From positions 24,179,001 to 24,243,000 of the forward strand of contig NC_083389.1 of the NCBI RefSeq assembly GCF_031755915.1: 64,000 nt of DNA, read 5' to 3'. Positions within the stretch are counted from its first letter, which is position 1; each line of letters opens with the position of its first letter. The position numbers were made by a program, and so were the translations under genes. Below the pieces are notes generated by a model. The model saw only the letters and a program-made list of their open reading frames with translations, was not told the DNA's origin and searched no databases. This stretch comes from Ziziphus jujuba (taxonomy: Eukaryota; Streptophyta; Magnoliopsida; Rosales; Rhamnaceae). This document shows positions 45,979-56,564 of the stretch, piece after piece.

Positions 45979-47719
45979 TGTTAGGTCTAAAATATTGATG
46001 ATTTTATGCCATATTTATAGCTTAATATTTGTTAGTTTGTGTTAATTTGTTATGGAAAGATACTTAATTATGTATTTTTCTTAATCTAGGTAAAAGAGGA
46101 AGAATTTTAAGAAAACAACCATAAAAATGGATTCCTTGGGTCGAATTATGGTGGGAAGCAAGATTTGAGCTCGAACGGACTAAGCATTAAAAAGATTCCA
46201 AAAAGATACATTGAAGATTCCATAAAGATTCTATCGGGAATTTCATGATGGAAGTGGATGTCATATGAATCATCACGATCTGAGGATTTCAAATGTCTCG
46301 TTATTTTTGGATTTCGAGGTGCGAGCAAAGAGTTATCATCATTTAAAGTTTGGAATTTATAAAAAGGAATATTCTAGTTAAATCTCCACCATTGATCAAA
46401 AGAGGGAATCAAGGCAATTTGAGGGCCAAGATAAAAACAAGTGGCAATAATTGGTTAATTTATCATTAATGAGGCACATGTCATGTCACATGCTTCATTA
46501 AGGATAAATTAGACTAATTAACTATTTTTTTAGGAGGAATTAGATAAAAGGAAAGTAGTAGAGAGCAAGTAATATACAGTTTCCTTTTTACACATGAAAT
46601 TCGTCCAACCCTCTTCATGGCCTAAAAAAGGTATCTTCCAAGACTCCCACATTGAAAATAAAGCGAGAAAAAGATTCCCAAGGTCCTATATATATAGCCC
46701 CCACCACATTGAAGGAAGATATACAAGTTTAGAGAGTTATTTAAAAGCTTTTAGGAGGCTTAAATAGAAACAAACCAAATTTTGGGAGTTTCTAAGATTT
46801 CTTAAGGGTTCTAGGGTTTTAAAGTTTTAGAGTTTTAGAAGATCAATTGGAGAACTTGGAGGAGGCAGAGAGACGTGGGCTTGCTTGGAGAAGAAGGCTA
46901 CGACTTTGAGAGCTCTTGGAGGAGAATTTCTTCAATAGTTTTTATTCTCTTTTCCTTTCTCTTTAATTGTGAATCTTATTATTTTTAATAATTATGGATG
47001 TTGAAATTATTTTTACCATGAACTAATTTTCATAGCTAGGGCTATGATGTAGCCATAACTATGAAGGTTTAATTATTTTAATATATGTTGAGTTTCATTT
47101 AATTAGTAATATGTTTTGTTAATAGATCATTGGTATACTTAATGCTTTCATAGGCCGGAAGGAATGAATGATTTTAATAATATTTGAGCTTGGAAAAGGA
47201 TAATATTATGGATCTCCAATGATTTACATGAATGCATAATTGATTGGAAAATAGTTATGTCTCATGCCATATTATTTGCTTAATCTATGCTTGATGAATT
47301 TGCATGATTTAATTTATAGGCCGGAAGGAATAAATTAGGTTATGTGAATATTATCAATTGTGAGTGGAAACTACTTTTGATTAATTTTGTGATTAAGTAT
47401 GGTTAACAAAATTACTAGTTAATTAAATTCACATATCTAAGTAATTAAATTGGAATAGTTAGTGGTGAAATCAAATGCCCTAGTATTCATAATTATTCAA
47501 TTCTCTCTCTTACTTGAAATTGATCTAATTTTAATTGATTGCTTTTGTTTAATTTAGTTTATTTAGTTTTCAATTGCCATCTTAAATTTTAGTTCAAATA
47601 TTATCAAAACCTAATTATCTTTGGTACTTAATACTTAATCCCTTGGGTACGACAACCCTATTTTTCCACTTTATTACTTGAAAATGATTCGTGCACTTGC
47701 GAGTTGATTTTACACATCA
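45979..47719 (+). mobile_element. Array LTR 6, outer 3' LTR
   Basis: 1741 bp, ending TTACACATCA directly before the right TSD copy GTTAT (47720-47724). No PBS follows, so this is the true 3' end of the array. Confidence 0.95.
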
Positions 47720-47724
47720 GTTAT
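47720..47724. repeat. TSD of the tandem array, right copy (GTTAT)
   Basis: Matches 19086-19090. The copia gag frame resumes here in phase. Confidence 0.93.
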
Positions 47725-48330
47725 CCACCATGCCCCCATTGTAAGAAGCATGGACATGCACCAAACAAGCATTTTTGGAGACCGAATACAACTTGTGACA
47801 AATGTGGGCAAAGAGGACATGTTGGCAAAGTATGCAAGCAAGGAAGGCAACAAGCAAATGTTATGAATGAAGAGGCCGAGACCTTATTTGTGGCTACATG
47901 CCTTAAAGCTACAAGTAGTGGTTTTGGTGGGTTAGTAGATAGCAGTTGTTCACACCACATGACTTTTGAAAAAACCAACTTTGTGGAGCTTGACTGATCC
48001 TACAAGCCAAGGGTGAAGATTGGGAATGGAAGCTCCATGGATGTATAAGGAAAAAGAGACATCCCATTGAACACTAATAAAGGTACAAAACTTATCCAAA
48101 ATGTTTTATATGTGCCTTCATTGTGTGAAAACTTGTTGAGTGTTGCACAATTAGTTGAAAAGGGATATGTTTTGAACTTTGGTTGTGATGGTTGTTTGAT
48201 ATTGGATGCTTTTGGAAATGAGGTGTTTAAAGTTGCCTTCAAAGATAAAAGCTATAGGGTGAATTTACTAGATAGTGAACAAGCTTTGAAAGGCAAAGTT
48301 GAGTCCATTTCTCAACTTTGGCATAAAATT
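47725..48330 (+). pseudogene. Copia element G: gag zinc knuckles, protease and start of pre-integrase region
   Basis: The frame continues from 19090. A first knuckle CPHCKKHGH has its last Cys replaced (KHFWRP), and a second, intact CX2CX4HX4C knuckle is CDKCGQRGHVGKVC. The protease active site reads VDSSCSHHMTF, with Ser where DSG is expected. In-frame stops are at 47995 (TGA) and 48046 (TAA). Further on come NVLYVPSLCENLLSVAQL, typical of the region after copia protease, and an LWHKI box that starts the domain before integrase. There the copia sequence ends and LTR E sequence begins (near 48330). Integrase, RT and RNase H are gone. Confidence 0.85.
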
Positions 48331-48955
48331 TCTACTGATTCATAAACATGTCTATTTTTATCCGTAAAATGTTTAGTGCCAAAAGAAACTTTCAATTATT
48401 TTAAATAAATTTGAACAGTCACTCTCTACAAATCCCCATATAAATTCTAGGTTAGAGTTTTAATAGGAATTCTTCAATTTAGCAATAATCATTACTTCTA
48501 TAATCCCAAAACATCTCAGATAATCTTAGATAACATAAAAGGATAAAAAAAACCAACTTCATCAACTTCAAAGATTTATAATCTTCCTTTCTATGCTCCA
48601 AAAGTTGTTCAGAATTCCAAAATCTCCAAAGATATTGGATACCTAACAATTTTAAATGATACCAATACCCTAAGTTAAGATTAGAGGCCCTTAATATCAA
48701 CCCTAATAGCTTTTAGGGCTAGAAGAAGAAGAAGAAAAAGAAAATGAGAATAAACGTATCTTTTCCTTTCCTTTTATAATACCAAAAAAAGAGTAAATAC
48801 GTTTTTTTTTTCAATTTCCTAATAAAACTGAAATAATCCTTATAACCAAACCTATTTGGATAAAAACTCTCTCTTTTTTTTTTTTTTTATAAAAAAAAAA
48901 TAGTTATAAAACTTTGAAAGATAATTATATCTATATATATATATATTATATTACA
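48331..48955 (-). mobile_element. 3' LTR of element E, proximal piece
   Basis: Homologous to about 56270-56560 plus 57695-58017 of the other E LTR. On the minus strand it begins TGTAATATAATATATA at 48955 next to the PPT. It contains the uninterrupted equivalent (ATACCCTAAGTTAAGATTAG near 48666) of the site into which the B solo LTR at 56565 jumped. About 1.3 kb of LTR between this piece and 9911-10514 is missing. Confidence 0.8.
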
Positions 48956-48982
48956 AATCCCCCCCCCCCCCCCTCTTAAAAG
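48956..48982 (-). other. Polypurine tract of element E
   Basis: On the minus strand, TTTTAAGA is followed by a run of 16 G (C run at 48959-48974), ATT and the LTR start TGTAATA. It is at the expected place between the chromodomain-like end of pol and the 3' LTR. The long G run may have grown by slippage or be mis-sized in the assembly. Confidence 0.7.
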
Positions 48983-49029
48983 AATTTCGTCCTTGACATT
49001 GATTTACCTTAAATATCTGATACGGTTAC

Positions 49030-50454
49030 TTTTCACGAATCTCATCTTCATGTTCCCAAGTGGCTTCTTCTACTATATGATTTCTCCATAGAACTTTTAC
49101 CATAGCAATCTTTTTAGTGCATAGTTCTTTTTCCTTTTAGTCTACGATTCAGAGTGGTAACTTTTTATATCTAAGGTCCGTATTGAGTTGAAGAGGCTTA
49201 AAACTTAGCACATGTGAAGGATCATAAATGTACTTGCGAAGAATGGATACATGGGAAGCATTATACATTCTAGATAATGTCGGTGGTAAAGCAAGCTTAT
49301 AAGCTAAATCGCCAACTCCATCTAGAATCTCAAAGGTCCAACAAATCTTAGACTTAGCTTGCCCTTTTTCTCAAACCACATCACCCCTTTCATTGGAGCA
49401 ACCTTAAGTAACACCATATCTCCTACAGAAAACTCCAACTCTTTCCTTCGATTGTCAGCATAACTTTTATATGGACTATGAGCTGCCTTCATTCACTTTG
49501 TTATCTTAATGATGATTTCATTAGTATTCTGAATAATCTCGGGCCCTAAAATCTCCAGGATGTACACTTACATCCATTCAGTACCTTATATGGAGCTATT
49601 TTAATGCTTGTGTGATAATTGTTATTATATGCAAACTCTATCAAAGGTAGATGCTTATCCTAAATACTAGTAAAATCCATCACACATGCTTGAAGCATGT
49701 CCTCCAAAGTTTGTATGGTCCTCTTTGACTATCCATTTATCTGAGATTGAAATGCCATACTAAAGGTTTGTACCTATAGCTTTATGTAAACTCCTCTAGA
49801 AATTCAAGGTAAACCTCATATCACGATCGGAAACAATCGATAAAAGGACTCCATACAACCTTACAATCTCATTAACATGCAACTGAGCATACTGATCCAT
49901 AGTGAACGTGGTACATATAGGCAGAAAATGCGTAAATTTGGTTGAACAATCTACAATGATCGATATAGCATTATAGCCCTTCAGTGTCTTTAGCAACCCA
50001 ACAACAAAATCCATTGAAATTTACTCCCATTTTCATTCAGGTATCATTAAAGGTTTCAACAAACTAGATGGTCTATGATGCTTAGCCTTAACCTGCTGGT
50101 AAACTAAACATTGCTCGACATGGTGAGCAGTTTCTCTTTTCATACTCACCTAACAAAAAGTCATCCATAAATCATGATACATTTTCGTACTATCTGGATG
50201 AACTAGATATGGTGTTTCGCTGAGGATTTCATGCTTTAAATCTTAGTTGTTAAGCACACACAATCTATCTAAAAAACATAGCACTCCATCATTTGATAAT
50301 CTAAACTTAAGGTCTTTTTCTAATTCTTATTTCATCTAAACCCAGGAAATCTAGTCATCAAATTGTTTCCCTTCCAAGTATTTTAAAATCTACTTTTTTT
50401 GTAGTCAACAAAACTACAGTAAAACCAATAGACTTTCTACTCAAAGCGTCAGCC
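49030..50454 (-). pseudogene. Element E integrase with chromodomain-like end
   Basis: Read on the minus strand from about 50454: the end of RNase H (VVADALS-like), a linker, then integrase. Positions 50014-49796 show MDFVVGLLKTLKGYNAISII, VDCSTKFTHFLP and IVSDRDMRFT, carrying the first two Asp of the catalytic core. Frameshifts and stops break the rest. At the end, 49074-49030 reads VEEATWEHEDEIREK followed by a stop, preceded by KIAMVKVLW. This pattern is typical of the chromodomain-bearing C-terminus of Tekay/Del elements. The reading is fragmentary, so exact limits are approximate. Confidence 0.75.
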
Positions 50455-50459
50455 ACCAC

Positions 50460-51579
50460 TAATGCGAATCCGCCCGAGACCGTTCAACCGACAACCCGCT
50501 CGGGTGCTGATCTAATACAGATGAAGGTGGGGCCGATCAGTAGAGCCCAAGCCAAGAAGTTCAAGGACAATCTTGCTGTCTTTATACAATGAATAACTCA
50601 GAATCAAGAGCGGTTGCCCATATCTAAAGAACCAAGGCCTGTTTTACTCATACAAGCAATAGAAGCCAAAACAGGCCTGGGTGATGTTTTTAGTGCCAAT
50701 ATGGAGGTCGGGTTGTATGAATTGGATCCCCATTCTTATGGGTTCAATTCATATGGTGGATGAGTCATAGAAACCAGCCAAAGAAGCTTCAAAGCCGAAC
50801 AACATGGTGGTCACAAGGGGAAAAAAGGCCGAATTTGCTGTATTCCTTGCTGGCTTTACTGTATTTTACTGTATTAGCCTTTTCTCATATTTCTAAGCAA
50901 GGGCAACGTGAGGAACTTCATAATAAGCTTATTTGTCATTCCATAAAGACTATTGAAGCTAATTTGGAGTCCAATTAGGTCAAAGAAGGGTCATTATCAA
51001 CCTAGCCGAAAATTACCATATTTAGTTTCCTAATTTGTTTTTACTTTTTGTTTTAGGAAACTATCTTTAATTTTGGATTTGTATTTATTTACTTATTGAA
51101 CAAATAAGTTTAGGAAAGTTTTTATTTTATTATTTTGTTTGTAAATTAATTAATTCCTAATTGCAAATAAGGGAATTAATTAATTAGATTAGGAAAAGGA
51201 AAGATTCGGCCAAGGTAGAACTCTTCATTGTGTGGCCGGTTTTTCCTAGGGTTTTTAGGGGTTATTTTTTTTCTTTCAAAGCTTATTTAAAGGCTTATTT
51301 TTCAAGATGAATATAACTTTGATTTGATAAAGAAAATACTTGTGAGATTAATTATCTCTTTGTTCTTTGAGAACACCTAAAACACCATTAGAGAATTGGT
51401 TGTTTTAGCTTGACTTATCAATAGGTTTTCCATTCCCTATTGTGGCGTCTACATTATACGAAGGTTTCTAACCACATGTTGGTTAGGGGTTGAGGTCCAT
51501 TCCATTAGAACTTGAACTTAATTAAGATCCGGGCTAATATAATATGGGTTTAGGAGCAGGTCGTCCTAGGTTCGTATCA
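50460..51579 (+). mobile_element. Solo LTR, CRM-like family B, plus strand
   Basis: 1120 bp, TAATGCGAATCCGCC...GGTTCGTATCA, flanked by ACCAC at 50455-50459 and 51580-51584. It interrupts the RNase H reading of element E between an ANVV part (right) and VADALS part (left) on the minus strand. It includes the LTR-encoded GPISRAQAKKFKDNL stretch near 50535. No internal sequence is present. Confidence 0.92.
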
Positions 51580-52664
51580 ACCACATTAGCCTTACAAGGG
51601 TGATAATTAATCACATAATCATAGTCCTTCACCAGCTTTAACCAACACCTTTGTCTCCTATTTAACTCCTGAGTGAAGAAATACTTAAGGCTACTATGAT
51701 TTGTATAAATTTCACACTTTTTGACATACAGATAATGCCTCCAAATTTTAAGAGCAAACACTACTGCAACGAATTCCAAATCATGGGTAGGGTAATTTTT
51801 TCTCGTAATCCTTCAATTGTCTAGAAGCATAAGTAATGACTTTCACATTTTGCATCAGCACACATCCAAGACCCTTATGAGAAGCATCAATATAGATCAT
51901 AAATCCACTAGAACCTGTTGGAATGGTCAAAACTAGAGTGATGACCAAACATCTTTTGAGCTTTTGGAAACTCTTTTCACACTTATCCGTCCAATGATAC
52001 TTAGCATTCTTCCTTATCAACTAAGTCAATAGTGAAGTGATCTTAGAAAAGTCTTAAAAACTCCTTACTTCACCTACTGAAGTCGATCTAGTCAACAGTA
52101 GTAACCGACCAATGCTTAAAAACTCCTTACTTCACCTACTGAAGTCGATCTAGGCCAATTCATCATTGCTTTTACTTTACTAGGATCAATAAAAATTCCT
52201 TTTTTGGACACCACATGACCAAGAAATTATATTGAATCCAACCAAAATTCGCATTTTTCTTGAATTTTGCATGCAACTGATTGATTCTTAACACCTCTAA
52301 CACCTTCCTTAGTTGATCTTTGTGTTCCTCATGACTCCTTGAATTAACTAATATGTCGTCAATACACAAAATGATGAATTTATCCAAATAGTTTTAGGAA
52401 ACTCAATTCAATAGATCCATGAAGGCTGCTGGAGTATTAGTCAATCCTAATGGCATCACTAAAAACTCATACTAACCATATCTCATTCGAAAGGCTAATT
52501 TTGGAATGTCTTCCTTTTTGATCAACAATTGATGATACCCAGATTGCAGATCAATCTTCGAGAATATAGTTGGTCAATAAATAGATAGTGCTATGGATTT
52601 GAGATTTAACTTATTGTCTCTAAATGTCAATCTAATTATGGACAAGATCCTATGTAACCAAAAC
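51580..52664 (-). pseudogene. Element E reverse transcriptase and RNase H
   Basis: On the minus strand from 52664: early RT fragments, the RT active site CIDDILVNSR near 52360 with the DD pair intact, then connection and RNase H. RNase H landmarks are FMIYIDASHKGLGCVLMQ and [11 protein letters not shown] (52020-51781), then [31 protein letters not shown] and [14 protein letters not shown] (51779-51580). The gene is then broken by the B solo LTR at 51579. Frameshifts separate the blocks, and a 62-bp local duplication lies near 52053-52153. The RT N-terminus, protease and gag are missing, because 5' LTR sequence begins at 52665. Confidence 0.82.
52053..52153. repeat. Local direct duplication (39-bp repeat, 62-bp offset)
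   Basis: The 39 bases at 52053-52091 (starting CTTAAAAACTCCTTACTTCA) recur at 52115-52153, separated by 23 bases. It lies within the decayed RT of element E and looks like a local tandem duplication. Confidence 0.85.
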
Positions 52665-53404
52665 TGTCACACCCCAAGTCTAGATACTTAGAATGTGATA
52701 AAAGTCATACTTATAGCACTTAGTAGAACTTATAATGCGAAACATAAAAGTTCTCTATATATTATTAATAAATAAAATCTAAAATATCTCCACAAAAAAA
52801 GGAACAAAAATAAACTCCAACACCCAAAAGGTCATCCAAGTTAACTAATATAAAAATAAAAAAACAACTAAAACACCATTATCCTATGTCAAATCCAACT
52901 ATCTTGAAACTATGGTGTACCTGAAACCATAATAATAAATAATGAAGTATAAGACTCAACAAGCTACTGGTTTTTCATAAATACAAAAACAATAATATAA
53001 TTAAAATAATAACAAATAAATATCCAAAAATAATCTTTAGCAACATAAACAAAATTTTTATATAAACTTTAATTGTTAATTACTTAGTAGGACTTGCCAT
53101 AACATAATTTTACCCGTCGGTAATCCATATCAACTCATGTTCACGGCTTGTAAAAAGTGGGGAAATATAAATTTTAATAAAAACAAGCACTCATATCTGA
53201 AGGTATAAGTTATACCCCTATTGTGATCATCAGTAAACGTCTAAATCTGAAGGTAAAGAATCATAAATCACTAGGAAAATACTTTAACATGATTTATCTC
53301 AACACCCAAAAACATATCATAATATATCACATAAATGCCTACTAAGTACCAACAACTAGAGCAAAAATACATATATTAATAATCCAACAATTTATTTATG
53401 CAAT

Positions 53405-55152
53405 TGATGTGTAAAATCAACTTGCAAGTGCACGAATCATTTTCAAGTAATAAAGTGGAAAAATAGAGTAGTCGTACCCAAGGGATTAAGAATTAAATAC
53501 TAAAAACGATTAGGTTATTGTAATATTTGAACTAACAATTAAGATGGCAATTGGAAATAAATAAACTAAATTAAACAAAAGCAATCAATTAAAATTAAAT
53601 CAAGTTTAAGTAAAGAGAGAGTAAAATTGATAATTATGAATACTAGGGCATTTAACTTCACCACTAAATATTCCAATTTAATTACTTAAATATGTGAATT
53701 TAATTAACTAGTAATTTTGTTAACTACACTTAATCACAAAATTAATCAAAAGTAATTTCCACTCACATTTGATAATATTCACATAATCTAAATTATTCCT
53801 TCCGGCCTATAAATTAAATTATGCAAATTCATTAAGCATAGATTAAGCAAATCATAGCATGAGAATAACTATTTTCCAATCAATTATGCATTTATGTAAA
53901 GCATTGTAGATCCATAATATTATCATTTTCTAAGCTCAAATGTTATTAGAATAATTCATTCCTTCCGTATGAAAGCATTAAGCATACCAATAATTTATTA
54001 ACAAAATATATTACTAATTAAATAAAATTCAACGTATATTAAAGTAATTAAACCTTCATAGTTAGGGCTACATCATAGCCCTAGCTATGAAAAGTAGTTC
54101 ATGGCAAAAAGAAATTCAACATTCATAATTATTAAAAATAATAAGGTTCACAATTAAAGAGACAGACAAACAGAATAAAAACTATTGAAGAAATCCTCTA
54201 AAAGCTCTCCAAGTCGTAATCTTCTTCTCCAAGCCAGCCCACGTCTCTACCTTCTCCAAGCCCTTCAATTGATCTCCCAAAACTTTAAGACTTTAAAACC
54301 CTAAAACCCTTAAGAAAACTTAAGAAACTCTCAAAATTTGATTTGTTTCTATTCAAGCCTCCTAAAAGCTCTTAAACAACTCTCTAAACTTGTATATCTT
54401 CCTGCAATGAAGTGGGGGCTATATAGATATATATATATAAGATTTTGGGAACCTTTTTCTCTCTTTATTTTCAATTGGAAGTCTGGCAAGATATCTTTTT
54501 TAAGCTATCAAGAGGTTTGGACGAATTTCATGTGTAAAAAGAAAATTTGATATTACTTGCTCCCCGATATTTTTCTTTTTTCTAATTCCTTCTAAAAAAA
54601 ATAGTTAATTAATCTAATTTACCCTTAATGAAGCATGTGACAAGACATGTGCCTCATTAATGATAAATTAATCAGTTATTGCCACTTGTCCTTGTCCTAA
54701 TCTTGTCCCTTGAATTGCCTTGATCCCCTCTTCTAATCAATGGTGAAGATTTAACTAAAATATTCCTTTTATAAATTCCAAATTTTAAATGACGATAACT
54801 TTTTACTCGCACCTTTGAATCTAAAAATAATGTGATATTTAAAATCATCAAATCATGAGGATTCATATAACATCCACTTCCACCAAGAAATTCCCGACAG
54901 AATCTTTATGGAATATTTAAGAAATCTTCTTGGAATCTTTTCAATGCTTGGTTCATTTTCGAGCTCAAATCTTGCTTCCCACATAATTCGACCTAAAGAA
55001 TCCATTTTTATGGTTGTTTTCTTGAAATTCTTCCTCCTTGCCAAGATTAAGAAAAATACATAATTAAGTATATTTGTGTAACAAATTAATGCAAACTAAC
55101 AAATATTAAGCTATAAATATGGCATAAAATCATCAATATTTTAGACCTAACA
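53405..55152 (-). mobile_element. Solo LTR, Athila-like family A, minus strand
   Basis: 1748 bp, in plus coordinates TGATGTGTAAAATC...TTTTAGACCTAACA, which is the reverse complement of the array LTR with scattered differences. Perfect TSD GCAAT at 53400-53404 and 55153-55157. A TATA-like stretch lies near 54420-54440. No internal domain remains. It is an older insertion of the same family that forms the tandem array. Confidence 0.94.
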
Positions 55153-56564
55153 GCAATATATGTATATATTTTCATAAAACATAAATTTATCGAAAAAAAT
55201 AAATAAATCAATAACATATCATAATTATATATTTACTATGGTTTCAGGAAAAATTCCAGTAATTTACCTTGATCAGCAAAGTCTGCAAAAGATAAACAAC
55301 CTATGGATAACACCAATAGTCTTTCATAAGTATAAAACAAAACTATCATATATCACAATTATCTTATGTATAAATCCTATAATCAAGCTCTTAAATCCAC
55401 ACTAAATGAATAAGAGTTGATACCAAGATCATCATAGCCTAATCCAAAAATCCAAAAATCATAAGCCTACAACAAGATCAAATCACCAAAACCAAACAAA
55501 GACCTAGTAATCCATAAAGAGTCTTTAAACAAGAATTTAATTCCTTATTCAAACGATATCATCTAAGTCTGAAAAAATTACAAGGGTACTGTACACATGC
55601 AATGGTAACTGTGATTAAAAAAAATTTCATAAAAAAATAATGAAAAGCTATTCAAAACACATTGAAGAGTTAACAAAGAAATGCTAAAACTATTGGATTT
55701 TCGGAAACCTTCATGAAATGTTCAATTTGTTTCTTCGTCATAAAATTTTGTATTCATATGAAATTTTAAAGATTAATACTAGATACTTATATATACCCTT
55801 ATAAGATTTTAAAAGCCAAACAAAAGTAAAAAACATGGTCAAAATTAAATTTAGTATCTAATTGACAGAAAATGAACACTAATATTTCACGGGGAGTCCA
55901 GTTCAAATAAAAGTTCATTAAAAATTAAATACAAGGCCATAAGAAATAAAATTTTATAGTCTCACTATATGCAGTAAGAAAGCTATATAAAAATTCTTAG
56001 GTCAAATAAAAACTCGAAAATATTTTAAATTGAATTTTATTTTTTCCTAAATAGACTAGAAAATAAACTCAGACAGCTGAGTATAGGTAACTTACATATA
56101 AAGGACAATGCATAAAATTTTTAAGATCAAAATAATTTTGTTTAAATATGTTTTGAAATTTTTACAAATGAACCATATTGGAGTGGCATAGAAAAAGCAA
56201 ACAGAATGTATAAATTCAAAATTTCATAATATACTGAAAACAGATCCAAATCACCCAAAATAAATTTTTACTATTCATAAACAAATCTATTTTTATCATA
56301 AAAAGTCCATATGTACAGATTCCCATATAAATTCTAGATTTAGGTTTTAACAAGCATTCTCCAACTTAGCCATAATCATTACTTCTATAACCCTAAAACA
56401 TCTTAAATAATCTTATATAACATAAAAAAAAATCAGAAAAATCAACCTTGATCAACTTCAAATATTTATGATCTTCCTTTCTATGTTTGAAAAGTTGTTT
56501 AGAATTCCAAAATCTCCAAAGACGCTAGATCGCTAGCAATCTTAATGGATACCAACACCCTAAG

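Larger units (their letters stand above)
19091..47719 (+). mobile_element. 28.6-kb tandem array of a non-autonomous Athila-like LTR retrotransposon, shared LTRs
   Basis: Five internal regions alternate with six full LTRs (starts 20244, 25391, 30539, 35687, 40833, 45979; period 5146-5148 bp). They are preceded by a 35-bp 5' LTR stub and a truncated sixth unit. All units run the same way, and neighbours share one LTR. I find almost no substitutions between units by eye; the differences are homopolymer lengths plus one A/G site. One GTTAT TSD brackets the whole array. Candidate origins are unequal crossing over between LTRs after a single insertion, or recombination with one-LTR extrachromosomal circles. 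An assembly expansion should be excluded, though the unit-specific variants argue against simple duplication of one read. Confidence 0.9.
10515..48330 (+). mobile_element. Element G: Ty1/copia, 3'-truncated, split by two younger insertions
   Basis: It consists of a 5' LTR (10515-11393 plus 17941-18112), a tRNA-iMet PBS (18113), gag (18300-19090 and 47725 onward), protease, and the start of the region before integrase. The B element 11394-17935 sits in its LTR and the tandem array 19091-47719 in its gag. Integrase, RT, RNase H and the 3' LTR are absent; near 48330 the sequence passes directly into LTR E. The left flank is CCTCA (10510-10514), with no right TSD because of the truncation. Once the two insertions are mentally removed the element is about 2.7 kb of contiguous copia sequence. 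Confidence 0.8.

Noticed and set aside
19091..47719. Interpretation as a 5.15-kb satellite DNA or as segmental duplication of a host gene
   Set aside because: Each unit has exact LTR ends, a tRNA-Asp PBS and a PPT, and the whole has one target-site duplication, so it is a retrotransposon-derived array.
19091..47719. Pure assembly artefact
   Set aside because: Units differ by a base substitution and homopolymer lengths in a linked pattern, and the 5' stub is unique. Still listed as the main thing to exclude experimentally.
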